Shown piece by piece: positions 24,539 through 32,662 of a stretch of 64,000 bases of DNA. Where the stretch lies: the NCBI GenBank assembly GCA_964525935.1, contig CAZGJZ010000002.1, positions 515,962 to 579,961 on the forward strand. Reading direction: 5' to 3'. The first letter of the stretch is position 1; the number at the start of each line of letters is the position of its first letter. This DNA is from UBA2377 sp964525935. GTDB taxonomy: Bacteria > Verrucomicrobiota > Verrucomicrobiia > Opitutales > Opitutaceae. Both the position numbers and the translations under genes were made by a program. A model generated the notes under the pieces. The model did not search any database and was not told the origin of the DNA. It saw only the letters and a list, made by a program, of their open reading frames with translations.

Positions 24539-24552
24539 ACGGCGCGGCCCGC

Positions 24553-27147
24553 TCAGCTCTTGCGCAGGATCGTCTGCGGCGCGGTTTCCATCTGGCCGCG
24601 GGTGACGCCGAGCTGGTTGAGCAGCTTCAATTCGCGCCAGAGTTCCGCGCCGGAGATTTCGCCGCGCAGGAGCTGGCCATAACGGGTGAGCGTGCGGGTG
24701 ACCTCGTCGGCGGTCTCGGTGACGAACTCCACGCGGAAGCTGCGCGCGCCGAGCTCGAGGAGTCGCGCGGCGTATTCGGCGCCGGTTTGGGCGCGATTAT
24801 TGAAAACCGTGTTGCGGCAGCCGGCGTCGGCCTTGAGCGGGAGTTCGGCGCCGACGCGGTCGCGCAGGGCGACGCGGTGCTTGTCACAGGGCCGGCCGCA
24901 GTCGTGGTAGTCCTTGCCCGAGGAGAGGAACGCGCAGAACACACAGTGCTCCATGTGAAACATCGGCATGTGCTGGTGGATCGTGATGTCGAACCACGTG
25001 CCGGGTGCGCCCTGTAGCAGGGCCTCCAGCTGGGTGATGTTGAGATCGTAACTGGCAGTGACGCGCTCGAGGCCGTAGCGCTCGAGAAAATGCGCGGCAG
25101 TGAGCGGATTGGCGACGTTGAGGGAGAAGTCGCCGCGCTTGCGGTCGCCGGCGAAGAAGGCGAGGTGCTCGTAGTTGCGCACGAGGTAACCGTCGGCATC
25201 GCAGGAGCGCACCTGCTTCAGGATCCATTCCTCGCCGGGTTTGAAGACGCGCGGCGGGGCGACCCAGATGGTGGAATTTTCGACTTTCGATTTTTGATTT
25301 TCGATTGCCTGAAGGGCGCGGAAGCGGGCGACGGCGTCGCGGTAGTGCTTCGGATTTTCGAATTCGCAGTAAATCGTGCGGACGCCGGCAGACCAGGCGG
25401 CGTCGAGCTGGGCGAGTTCGCGAATCACCGCGATGAGCTCAGGGGCGCGTGCGGTTTCCGGCCGGTTTCCGGTCTCGGGTTTCCGGTATTCGCCTGTGAG
25501 CTGCCAGCGCTTGGGCTGCGCCCGGAGGGCCTCAAGGGCCGGGGTGAATTCGCGGCGGAGGCGATTGAGTTCGCTGACGGGAAGAATGACGTCGCCTTCG
25601 AGGTGGGATTTTAATTCGCCGAGCTTGAACGGCGTGCCGCCGAGCCGGCCGAGTTGCTCGCGCAGGCGGTCGGTGGTGAGCGGCTGCTTCTCGGCGGCAG
25701 CGAGGGGCGCGGCGGAGTCGAGGCGCACAACGTGGCCGGCGCCATCGTCGGCGATCAGCGTGAGCGGCGTGCCGGCGCGACCGTAGACTTCGAGCGTGAT
25801 GGGTCGTTGAAAGCGGATCTTGTCGCCGTCGAAGGTGCTGCGGACCTCGCGGTCGAGTGCGGGGTCGTTGGTTTTCCAGACGCGGTCGCCGACGTGTAGT
25901 TTGCGAAACTGGATATCGCCCTCGCCGAAGCGCAGGACGGTCTCGGCACCGCTCGTTTCGACTTGGTAGACGCGGCCGCCCTGTTCGCCGGCGTCGGGCG
26001 TGCCGGCGTCGAAGACCACGCCGTCGCCGGGTTTGATGGGCGCAACGAGGCGGAGGTGAACGCCGGCGCCGCGGTTGGAGCCGGGGGCGGCGCCGGAGAG
26101 CCGGGTGACTTCGCCGAGAAAAACGCCGCGTTTCGTGCCGAAGCGGCCGTGGGCGAGTTCCTGGTTGTTGATGCCGCGGAACCAGCCGGTGTAGAGGCCG
26201 CGGGAGAAACTCATCTCAAGTTCATAGCGCGCGGTCTTCGGCTCAAACTTCGGCGTGGGCACGCCGGTGAGTTCGGCCATGACCTTGTCGAGCGCGCTGC
26301 GATAAACCCGAGTGATGCTGGCGACGTATTCGGGCGACTTGAGCCGGCCTTCGATCTTGAGCGAGGAGACGCCGGCGCGCACAAGGTCGGGCAACACGTC
26401 GAGGCCGGAGAGATCCTGCGGACTGAGCAGGTAACGGCGGTCGCCGAGGTCGACTTGCTCGCCATCGGAAATGAGATCGTAGGGCAGGCGACAGGCCTGG
26501 GCGCATTCGCCGCGGTTGGCGGAACGGCCGCCGAGCGACTCGCTGGTGAGACACTGGCCGGAGTAGGCGACACAGAGCGCGCCATGGACAAAAACTTCGA
26601 GGGGCAGGGGAGCGACGGCGGCGGCTTTTTGGGCGGCGTTGATCCTGGCGATGTCGTCGAGCGAGTTTTCGCGCGCGAGGACGATGAGTTGCGCGCCCAG
26701 ATCGCGGACGAATTCAACGCCGGCCGCGCTCGTGACCGTCATCTGCGTCGAGCCGTGGATGGGGAAGTCGGGCGAGAGCGAGCGGATGAGGCGGCAGATG
26801 CCGATGTCCTGCACGATGGCGGCATCGACGCCGCTAGCGATGATGGTGCGCAGGTAGTCGGCGGCGTCGGCGAGTTCGTTGGTGAAGACGAGGGTGTTGA
26901 ACGTCACGTAGCCGCGCACGCCACGCTGGTGGAGAAAAGCCATCAGCGCGGGCAGGTCGGCCTGCGTGAAGTTTTTTGCCCGCATGCGCGCATTGAAGCG
27001 CTCGAGTCCAAAGTAGATCGCATCGGCGCCGTTCTCGACGGCGGCGCGGGCGCACTCCCAATCGCCGGCCGGGGCGAGCAACTCGGGGCGGCGCAGCGGG
27101 CCGGTCACGGCGGGGGCGACGGCGGGCGTGGGAGCGGGAGCGGACAT
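24553..27147 (-). CDS. U32 family peptidase / RlhA-like protein with repeat-derived insertions
   Basis: The U32 signature region is present (YFGLERFNARMRAKNF, residues about 45-60) with a TIM-barrel-like first half. Two Cys groups, CLTSES...GECAQAC (about 201-220) and CVFCAF...CGRPC (about 732-750), could bind an Fe-S cluster, as in RlhA/TrhP tRNA- or rRNA-hydroxylating members. A DUF3656-like middle region is also seen. At 864 aa it is longer than E. coli RlhA (about 650). Two segments look like in-frame repeat insertions: YRKPETGNRPETA (about 553-565) and AIENQKSKVENS (about 613-625). The protein remains open through both. Confidence 0.88.
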   Translation of the reverse strand: MSAPAPTPAVAPAVTGPLRRPELLAPAGDWECARAAVENGADAIYFGLERFNARMRAKNFTQADLPALMAFLHQRGVRGYVTFNTLVFTNELADAADYLRTIIASGVDAAIVQDIGICRLIRSLSPDFPIHGSTQMTVTSAAGVEFVRDLGAQLIVLARENSLDDIARINAAQKAAAVAPLPLEVFVHGALCVAYSGQCLTSESLGGRSANRGECAQACRLPYDLISDGEQVDLGDRRYLLSPQDLSGLDVLPDLVRAGVSSLKIEGRLKSPEYVASITRVYRSALDKVMAELTGVPTPKFEPKTARYELEMSFSRGLYTGWFRGINNQELAHGRFGTKRGVFLGEVTRLSGAAPGSNRGAGVHLRLVAPIKPGDGVVFDAGTPDAGEQGGRVYQVETSGAETVLRFGEGDIQFRKLHVGDRVWKTNDPALDREVRSTFDGDKIRFQRPITLEVYGRAGTPLTLIADDGAGHVVRLDSAAPLAAAEKQPLTTDRLREQLGRLGGTPFKLGELKSHLEGDVILPVSELNRLRREFTPALEALRAQPKRWQLTGEYRKPETGNRPETARAPELIAVIRELAQLDAAWSAGVRTIYCEFENPKHYRDAVARFRALQAIENQKSKVENSTIWVAPPRVFKPGEEWILKQVRSCDADGYLVRNYEHLAFFAGDRKRGDFSLNVANPLTAAHFLERYGLERVTASYDLNITQLEALLQGAPGTWFDITIHQHMPMFHMEHCVFCAFLSSGKDYHDCGRPCDKHRVALRDRVGAELPLKADAGCRNTVFNNRAQTGAEYAARLLELGARSFRVEFVTETADEVTRTLTRYGQLLRGEISGAELWRELKLLNQLGVTRGQMETAPQTILRKS
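25274..25306. repeat. Solo cassette arm inside the U32 peptidase gene
   Basis: GAATTTTCGACTTTCGATTT and the following bases match the left arm of the four-helix-bundle cassette (19232-19263) at 27 of 32 positions. The arm is 33 bp (11 codons) and keeps the reading frame of the peptidase, encoding ENQKSKVENS. No partner arm or ORF is present. It looks like a relic of insertion and loss, or a solo arm. Confidence 0.7.
25453..25490. repeat. Triple GGTTTCCGG repeat inside the U32 peptidase gene
   Basis: GGTTTCCGG occurs at 25453-25461, 25464-25472 and 25478-25486. The segment encodes YRKPETGNRPETA on the minus strand, in a stretch otherwise without domain character, about 50 codons before the solo cassette arm. 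It is probably a small in-frame repeat insertion. Confidence 0.5.
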
Positions 27148-27186
27148 GCGGTCAGACTGGCGGGCGGACGGGAGCGTGCAACACGC

Positions 27187-28458
27187 TTACACCGCCGGCT
27201 TGGCGAACGGCGCCTGGGTGGCGGTGGTGGGGTTTTTCGCGGCGTGCGGCGCCGCGGCGCGGAGCCACGCGGCAAATACGACGGTCAGGATGAAGGCGAC
27301 GCTCGCCAGGATACCCACGCGGCCGAAGCCGAGGAGATGGCCCGAGCTGTCGCTGTAAACGAAGCAGCCCGCGATGATGCTCGCGAGTCCGCTGGCGGCC
27401 TGTTGCACGGCGGAGTTCACGCTCATGAAGCCGCCGCGGTAGCGTGCCTCGACGGCGTTGGTGATGAGGGCCATCGCGGGCGAATAGCGGCCGGACATGG
27501 CGATGAAAAACAGCGTCGTGATCACGAGCACGATTGGCAGCGGCGTGACGCCGAGGCGGGTGACGACGAGCGCGACCGCGATGGCAACGAGGCTGATCCA
27601 GAAGAGGACGTGCAGCTTGTCGTGGCGGTCGGAGAGCCGGCCGAACCAGGGCATGGTGAAAAACGTCAGCGCGCCGCCGCAGAGATACATGAGCGGCAGT
27701 TGTTTCTCGGTGAGCCCGGCGTTGGCGACCATCGATGGAGCAAGGAATGGAATCAATGAGCCGCCGCCGAACACGAGCACACTGCTGAGCAGGAAGCCGC
27801 GCACGTGGATCGGATGCGTGAGGATCTCGAACATCTGGCGCACGGGATGCGCGTCGGTGCGGTGGCTGTGAACATGCGGCAGCACCTTGAAGGCGACGAA
27901 GCCGACCACGGCGCTCGTGCCGGCGAGCAGAAAGAAGGGCGCGTGCCATTCAAACCACGTGGCGAGCATCAGGCCGGCGGGCACGCCGAGGACGGAGGCG
28001 AGGGGGAACGCGGTCATCACCGTGCCCATCGCGCGCCCGCGGCGCTCGGGCGGAATGGCGTCGCCGACCATCGCGGTGACCACGGAACCGGCCACGCCAC
28101 CGAACGCGCCGGCGGCGATGCGCGCGGCCATCAGAAACCAATACGACGGCGCGAGTGCACAGGCGAGGGTTGCCAGCGCGAAGCCGGCGTAAAGCGTGAG
28201 CAGGGCGTTTTTACGGTCAAAGCGGTCGAGCACGAAACCGGCGACGAAGCCGAAGACCGCAGCGGAAAGGCCGTAGGACGCCACGAGCACGCTGAACTGC
28301 CCGGGCGTGATGTTGAACACGCGCATGAGGCCGGCCCCGAGCGGCATCATGATCATAAAATCCATGATGTGTGTGAACTGGATGGCCGCGAGCGTCAGCA
28401 GCAACGTGCGCTCGTTGAAAGCCGGTCGGTGGGAAGTGGCTTCGGCAGGCAGGGACAT
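27187..28458 (-). CDS. MFS transporter (drug/arabinose efflux-like)
   Basis: 423 aa with 12 predicted membrane helices. Motif-A-like loops DRFDRKNALLTLYAGF (after helix 2) and SDRHDKLHVLFW (after helix 8) mark a major facilitator. The ERRGRAMGTVMTAFPLASVLGVPAGLML segment resembles drug:H+ antiporters of the AraJ/Bcr group. It lies 50 bases downstream of the OxyR-like gene on the same strand, so it may be co-transcribed and under the same control. The substrate is unknown. Confidence 0.92.
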   Translation of the reverse strand: MSLPAEATSHRPAFNERTLLLTLAAIQFTHIMDFMIMMPLGAGLMRVFNITPGQFSVLVASYGLSAAVFGFVAGFVLDRFDRKNALLTLYAGFALATLACALAPSYWFLMAARIAAGAFGGVAGSVVTAMVGDAIPPERRGRAMGTVMTAFPLASVLGVPAGLMLATWFEWHAPFFLLAGTSAVVGFVAFKVLPHVHSHRTDAHPVRQMFEILTHPIHVRGFLLSSVLVFGGGSLIPFLAPSMVANAGLTEKQLPLMYLCGGALTFFTMPWFGRLSDRHDKLHVLFWISLVAIAVALVVTRLGVTPLPIVLVITTLFFIAMSGRYSPAMALITNAVEARYRGGFMSVNSAVQQAASGLASIIAGCFVYSDSSGHLLGFGRVGILASVAFILTVVFAAWLRAAAPHAAKNPTTATQAPFAKPAV

Positions 28459-28508
28459 AAACGGTCAGATTCGATCAGATGTGGGAAAAGGGCAAGAGAG
28501 GTGGCGCG

Positions 28509-29402
28509 TCAGGACAGCAGGTGTTCTTGGACGCTCTCGTGAAGTAGTTTTAGAAATTGGGCGACCCCGCGGCTTTGGTAGCGCTGCAAGTGGCGGATGA
28601 TCACGAGTTCGCGCGTGGGGGAGGCGTCGGCGAGGTCAAGGTAGACCAGTGAAGCGGCGTCTTCCTTGGCGCGGGTCACGCGGGGCAGAATTGAAATACC
28701 CGAACCGATGGCGACCAGCGACTTAACCGTGGCGACTTGCGCGCAGCGAAAGCCGACGCGCGGTTCGATTTTGTGGTCGCCGCAGAAGTTCTGGACCTGC
28801 TCGGCGAGCGAACTCGAGTTGCCGAGGATGACGAATGTTTCATCGGCCAAATCCTTGGAAAACACCTGTTTGCGCTGAGCCAAGGGATGGTCGCGGCCGA
28901 CTACCAGAAGGAGCGGCTCCGTCATGAGTGAGTCGAGGGCGACCTGTTTGTTTTTCACGGGATGAGCCGCGATGGCCAGGTCGAGTTCGCCTTCGAGCAC
29001 GCCACGCACCAGTTGCGGTCTAAAATCCTCGCGCACATTGATTTGGAGGTTTGGGTGCTTCTCGCGGCACAGCGCGATCAACGCTGGCAAGAGGTAAGGG
29101 GCAACGGTGGGGATGGCGCCGACGTGGATCCGGCGTTCGAGTGACGGGTCGTCTTGGAGCTCTTTGGCGGCATTATCGGCTTCGAAGAGGATGCGGCGGG
29201 CGCGTTCCATGAAGATGGTGCCGGCCTCGGTGAGCACGGCCTTGCGGCCGAGACGATGGAAGAGCTTGTGGCCAAGCTCGCGCTCCAAATTTATAATTTG
29301 CTGGCTTAGAGTTGGTTGAGTGACAAATAGCTTTTCGGCGGCACGGGTGAAATTCTCCGTTTCAGCGACGGCGACGAGGTAGCGGAGTTGATACAGTTCC
29401 AT
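28509..29402 (-). CDS. LysR-type regulator, OxyR-like, lacking the peroxidatic cysteine
   Basis: 297 aa. The N-terminal winged HTH is ELYQLRYLVAVAETENFTRAAEKLFVTQPTLSQQI (residues 2-36), strongly OxyR-like. The C-terminal domain aligns with OxyR: GFRCAQVATVKSLVAIGSGISILP matches the OxyR core. The residue aligned with peroxidatic Cys199 of E. coli OxyR is Ser198 (in NSSSLAEQ), while Cys208 is kept as Cys207; another Cys is at 220. Its start codon overlaps a near-perfect OxyR operator (29401-29437), suggesting autoregulation. It could sense peroxide by another Cys pair or sense a different signal. Confidence 0.85.
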   Translation of the reverse strand: MELYQLRYLVAVAETENFTRAAEKLFVTQPTLSQQIINLERELGHKLFHRLGRKAVLTEAGTIFMERARRILFEADNAAKELQDDPSLERRIHVGAIPTVAPYLLPALIALCREKHPNLQINVREDFRPQLVRGVLEGELDLAIAAHPVKNKQVALDSLMTEPLLLVVGRDHPLAQRKQVFSKDLADETFVILGNSSSLAEQVQNFCGDHKIEPRVGFRCAQVATVKSLVAIGSGISILPRVTRAKEDAASLVYLDLADASPTRELVIIRHLQRYQSRGVAQFLKLLHESVQEHLLS

Positions 29403-29465
29403 AAGGGAATCCTATGATTGGAATAGGGAATCACTATTTTTATTATTGTAAAGCGAGTGTATGAT
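29401..29465 (+). promoter_or_regulatory. OxyR-type operator and divergent promoter
   Basis: ATAA (29401-29404), CTAT (29412-29415), ATAG (29423-29426) and CTAT (29434-29437) are each separated by exactly 7 bases. That is the OxyR tetrad ATAG-N7-CTAT-N7-ATAG-N7-CTAT with one mismatch in 16 fixed bases. TATGAT (29460-29465) follows as a -10 for the rightward small gene, with a poor -35 (TTTTTA, 29437-29442) abutting the operator, as in OxyR-activated promoters. The operator also covers the start codon of the regulator gene. Confidence 0.8.
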
Positions 29466-29498
29466 CTCCGGGCCGTCAGTCACTGGCGGTTTAAAACT

Positions 29499-29684
29499 AT
29501 GAATACTAAAATTATCCTTACATCGGCCATCGTCGGCTCCATCGCCGCGGCCGCAGTGTTGCTTTTCCAAGTGAGCGCGTCCGTGAGCATCGACGGCGTC
29601 ATCGGCTATCTGACGGTGGCGGCGGTCGTGGCAATCGCCACCCTCGAATACGGACTGTTCCGCAAGCGCGCGCTGAGCAAGTAA
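29499..29684 (+). CDS. 61-residue membrane protein downstream of an OxyR-type operator
   Basis: It has two hydrophobic helices: KIILTSAIVGSIAAAAVLLFQV (residues 4-25) and VIGYLTVAAVVAIATLEYGLF (about 33-53), with a basic tail RKRALSK. I do not recognise the family. It is supported as a gene by a -10 box (TATGAT, 29460), an OxyR-like operator just upstream, and a terminator at 29717. ATG 29499 precedes the first helix. The likely role is in the oxidative or envelope stress response, inferred only from context. Confidence 0.75.
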   Translation: MNTKIILTSAIVGSIAAAAVLLFQVSASVSIDGVIGYLTVAAVVAIATLEYGLFRKRALSK

Positions 29685-29716
29685 GCACACCGGTTACCCG
29701 TTGTTGTAAAAGACGA

Positions 29717-29751
29717 GGCTCGGAGGTCCCTGTGACTTCCGGGCCTTTTTT
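29717..29751 (+). terminator. Rho-independent terminator
   Basis: An 11-bp stem GGCTCGGAGGT (29717-29727) / ACTTCCGGGCC (29735-29745), with two G-U pairs, is followed by TTTTTT. It terminates the small membrane protein transcript 33 bases after its stop. Confidence 0.85.
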
Positions 29752-29822
29752 GTGGCCGGCGACCGCTCATCCAACGGGGCTGGGAAACATATGTGGCCGG
29801 CGATAGACAAAAAGGCGGTCCC

Positions 29823-30374
29823 ATGACGCTTTTCAGGAAAACGCCCCCAACCCCGAGCATGGAGGAACACCTGAATGATGAATCCTGGAAAGACTGGTTT
29901 CAGCGGCACGGCCCGAAACTCCTGCTTTGCGCGCGGCAGTGGACCCGTTCGCTGGCCGATGCCGAGGATGTGGTGCAGGAAGCCTTCGTCCGTTTCTGGC
30001 GGCACCAGCGCGCGCTCGGCGGTGAGCCGCAGGCCTTGCTCTTCACGTCGATTCGCCGCGCGGCGTTTGACCTGGCCCGTCGTGACCAGCGCCGCACCGG
30101 CCGCGAAGCGCGGGCGGATGGCGGCTTGGAGGAAACCGAACCTGTCTTTGAACCGCTGGCCGAGGCGGATGACCGGCGCGTCGCCATCGAGGCCGCACTC
30201 CGCCGCCTGCCCGCCGAGCAGCGTGAGGTGCTCACGCTCAAAATTTGGGGCGAACTCACCTTCGACGAAATCGCCCGCCAACTGGACATCCCGCTCAACA
30301 CCGCCGCTTCCCGCTACCGTTACGCGCTCACCGCGCTGCGCAAGGAACTGACCGCCGCCGACTGCCATGGATGA
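29823..30374 (+). CDS. ECF-type RNA polymerase sigma factor
   Basis: A sigma-70 family ECF factor (183 aa). Region 2 is seen in ARQWTRSLADAEDVVQEAFVRFWRH and region 4 in ALRRLPAEQREVLTLKIWGELTFDEIARQLDIPLNTAASRYRYALTALRKEL. ATG 29823 is preferred; later ATGs at about 29862 are possible. Its stop overlaps the start of a single-helix membrane protein by 8 bases, the usual sigma/anti-sigma arrangement, and a PDZ protein follows. Confidence 0.93.
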   Translation: MTLFRKTPPTPSMEEHLNDESWKDWFQRHGPKLLLCARQWTRSLADAEDVVQEAFVRFWRHQRALGGEPQALLFTSIRRAAFDLARRDQRRTGREARADGGLEETEPVFEPLAEADDRRVAIEAALRRLPAEQREVLTLKIWGELTFDEIARQLDIPLNTAASRYRYALTALRKELTAADCHG

Positions 30375-30861
30375 CGAACTGCAAAACCTCGAAGCTGAAT
30401 TGAAGCGCCTCCGTCCGCGCGCGCTGTCCGCAGAGCTGCAGGCGCGCGTCGCCGGGGAACTTGCGCCGCGCCGCCGGGCGAACTGGGTGTGGAGCGCGCT
30501 GCCGATCGCGGCGGCGCTGACGCTGCTGTTCGCCGTGCAATTTCGCAATGCGCCACCGGTAAAAACAGAAGCTGCGCCGCCGGTCGCGACTTCATCGGAA
30601 ACCGTGGCAACGACTCCCGCGCCCACCGAGCCACTCGCGCAAGCGGAACCGGTTCCCGCCTACAAGCCCGTGGCGGTCGAGAACGCGCTCTACGATTCGC
30701 AAGACGACGGGATCATCACCTTGGCCAACGGCAATCAGGCCCGGCGCGTGCGCAGCTCTTATGTCGACACGATCACGTGGCGCAATCCGCAGACCAACGC
30801 CTCGCTGCGCTGGTCGGTGCCGCGCAACGAAGTCCGCGTCGTCCCGGTCTCTTTCCAGTAA
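30367..30861 (+). CDS. Putative anti-sigma factor (single membrane helix)
   Basis: 164 aa. A short cytoplasmic N-terminus with a coiled-coil-like DDELQNLEAELKRLRPRALSAELQARV is followed by one membrane helix (about residues 41-58) and a Pro/Ala-rich periplasmic linker. A periplasmic end (VENALYDSQDDGIITLANGNQARRVRSSYVDTITWRNP) completes it. Position and topology fit an anti-sigma factor for the overlapping ECF gene, although no zinc (ZAS) motif is seen. The periplasmic tail might be the part read by the PDZ protein encoded next. Confidence 0.7.
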   Translation: MDDELQNLEAELKRLRPRALSAELQARVAGELAPRRRANWVWSALPIAAALTLLFAVQFRNAPPVKTEAAPPVATSSETVATTPAPTEPLAQAEPVPAYKPVAVENALYDSQDDGIITLANGNQARRVRSSYVDTITWRNPQTNASLRWSVPRNEVRVVPVSFQ

Positions 30862-30894
30862 ACGAAACCCTCCAACCCGGAATCATCCCGAAAA

Positions 30895-31935
30895 ATGAAA
30901 AACACCCTCCGCTACATCCTCCCCGCTGCCGGACTGGCCCTGAGCCTGCCGTTGGCGCTTCATGCCACCGATACCGACAAGCAAGTGCGCAAGGAAGTGC
31001 GCGTTATGGCAGTCCCGGCCGGCGAAGCTGCGCCCGGCGCCAAAGTGGAACGCAAGTTGCGCATGGTCGGCCCCGAAGCCGGAGCCGGACTGCGTGAAAT
31101 GGAAACCGTCACCTACCTCGGGGTGATGGCCAAACCGCTCGACGAAACGCTGGCGGAGCAGTTCGGCCTGCCCAACGACACCGGGCTTGTGGTCGCGGAC
31201 GTTTCGGAAGAGAGCCCCGCCGCCGCGGTGCTCAAGCGCCATGACATTTTGCTGAAACTCAACGATCAGATTCTGATCAACCAACCCCAGCTCGGCGTGC
31301 TCGTGCGCAACCAGAAGGAAGGCGATGAGGTCACGCTCACCTTCATCCGCGGAGGTAAACAGACCACGGCGAAGGTGAAGCTGGCGAAGCACGATGTGCC
31401 GAAGATCGCGATGTTTCACCGGGCTTTCCCCGCGCCCGGCGGCGAAGCCGGCAGCATGCAGTGGTTCGGCACCGTCCCTGGACCCGGTCCCGGTGGCCGT
31501 GCCGATGTCGACCAGTTGCTCGGGATGATCGACCTCGGCAAGGACGGGCCGCCGCACGTGGTGCGTCACAATCAGTTTGGCGGCGACCGGGTGCTCTCGG
31601 TCACGGTCGATACGGGCGACAGCAACATGAACTTCAGCGACGAAAAAGGTTCGCTCGAGTTGAAGATCAAGGAAGGCAAGAAGGAGCTCACCGCCAAGAA
31701 TCCCAAGGGCGAAGTGCTCTTCTCGGGTCCGATCAACACCCCGGAGGAGCGCAAGGGCCTGCCGCCGGAAGTCGCCGAGCGTCTCGAAAAGATCGAGAGC
31801 ATGCAGGGTTTTTCCTTCAAGACGGACGGCGATTTCGAGGGTGGCGAGGTGAAGGTCGTGCGCCCGCTGGGCCGCGGCATTTCGCTGCGCGAGGCGCCGG
31901 TGATCCGGTTTGTGCCGCGCGCGACGGCGTTCTGA
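30895..31935 (+). CDS. Exported PDZ-domain protein
   Basis: A signal peptide (about residues 1-24, ending LALHA) precedes a basic region and a PDZ domain (about 70-165: YLGVMAKPLDETLAEQFGLPNDTGLVVADVSEESPAAAVLKRHDILLKLND). The remainder (about 170-346) is beta-rich with no protease motif; no HtrA-type Ser/His/Asp triad is present. It is the third gene of the ECF/anti-sigma module. It may bind exposed peptide ends and influence the anti-sigma factor, or be a target of the sigma factor. Confidence 0.82.
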   Translation: MKNTLRYILPAAGLALSLPLALHATDTDKQVRKEVRVMAVPAGEAAPGAKVERKLRMVGPEAGAGLREMETVTYLGVMAKPLDETLAEQFGLPNDTGLVVADVSEESPAAAVLKRHDILLKLNDQILINQPQLGVLVRNQKEGDEVTLTFIRGGKQTTAKVKLAKHDVPKIAMFHRAFPAPGGEAGSMQWFGTVPGPGPGGRADVDQLLGMIDLGKDGPPHVVRHNQFGGDRVLSVTVDTGDSNMNFSDEKGSLELKIKEGKKELTAKNPKGEVLFSGPINTPEERKGLPPEVAERLEKIESMQGFSFKTDGDFEGGEVKVVRPLGRGISLREAPVIRFVPRATAF

Positions 31936-31974
31936 GTGCGCGCGTGGCAGTTGTTGTTGAATCTTGAGACGAAT

Positions 31975-32008
31975 AAAAAACGCGGAGCCGGGAAGCTCCG
32001 CGTTTTTT
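31975..32008. terminator. Bidirectional terminator between convergent genes
   Basis: A perfect stem AAAAAACGCGGAGC / GCTCCGCGTTTTTT (arms 31975-31988 and 31995-32008). A-run and T-run on the two sides allow termination in both directions, for the PDZ gene (rightward) and the DUF4199 gene (leftward). Confidence 0.9.
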
Positions 32009-32036
32009 CGCAGGGATAAATTCGCAGCTGATGAAA

Positions 32037-32573
32037 TCAGCCGGCAACCGGCGGCTGTTGCGCCGGGCGGTTCTTGAGGAAGGCCGCGATAATGAGCGAC
32101 AGGACGGTGTTGACGACAAAGCCGATGACGAAGCTGGAAATGGTGATGAAGACCGGACCCATGAATTTGCGCATCATGGGCTCGGCGCGTTCGATCTGCT
32201 CGGCGGACATGCCCTTGGCTTCCATCTTGGCGACCTGGGCCTGGTAGATCACGTCGGTGATGTGGGGATTGATGAAGGCGAAGTAGCAGTAGCTGTAGAT
32301 GCTGCCGAGGATGGCGGCGAAAAGGCCGATGAGAATGCCGGTGCCGAGGGCGGAACCGTAGCCCCAACTCGCATCGGCGGGAAGGAGGGAGCGCTTTTCC
32401 TTTATGCCCAAAACGATGCCGACGATGGCGACAATGAGTCCGAGCACCGTGCCAAGGTTGTGGGCGAGATCGAGCTTGTCCGGGGTATCGTGCCAGCCCG
32501 CGAAATAGGAGCCCATGCTGATCAGGGCGCCACACAGGGCGATGATGAATCCGTAGGTGAGCGAGGTTTTCAT
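32037..32573 (-). CDS. DUF4199 family membrane protein
   Basis: 178 aa with four membrane helices (about residues 5-24, 38-58, 75-100, 145-168). The layout fits DUF4199: YGFIIALCGALISM..., a short polar turn GIKEKRS and a helical loop before the last helix (VIYQAQVAKMEAKGMSAEQIE). The function is unknown. It is common in Bacteroidota and Verrucomicrobiota. It stands alone, with a terminator just after its stop. Confidence 0.85.
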   Translation of the reverse strand: MKTSLTYGFIIALCGALISMGSYFAGWHDTPDKLDLAHNLGTVLGLIVAIVGIVLGIKEKRSLLPADASWGYGSALGTGILIGLFAAILGSIYSYCYFAFINPHITDVIYQAQVAKMEAKGMSAEQIERAEPMMRKFMGPVFITISSFVIGFVVNTVLSLIIAAFLKNRPAQQPPVAG

Positions 32574-32662
32574 GCGCCGGCACCGTGAAGGAGAACGGCG
32601 TCGGAAACAATGCCGCAGTGACCGGCGGCGGGCCGGGTGGGAGAAGCGGCGGAAAAAGCGGA

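Noticed and set aside
25963..27759. 598-codon open frame opposite the U32 peptidase and MFS genes
   Set aside because: Spans two real genes on the other strand and is compositionally a shadow.
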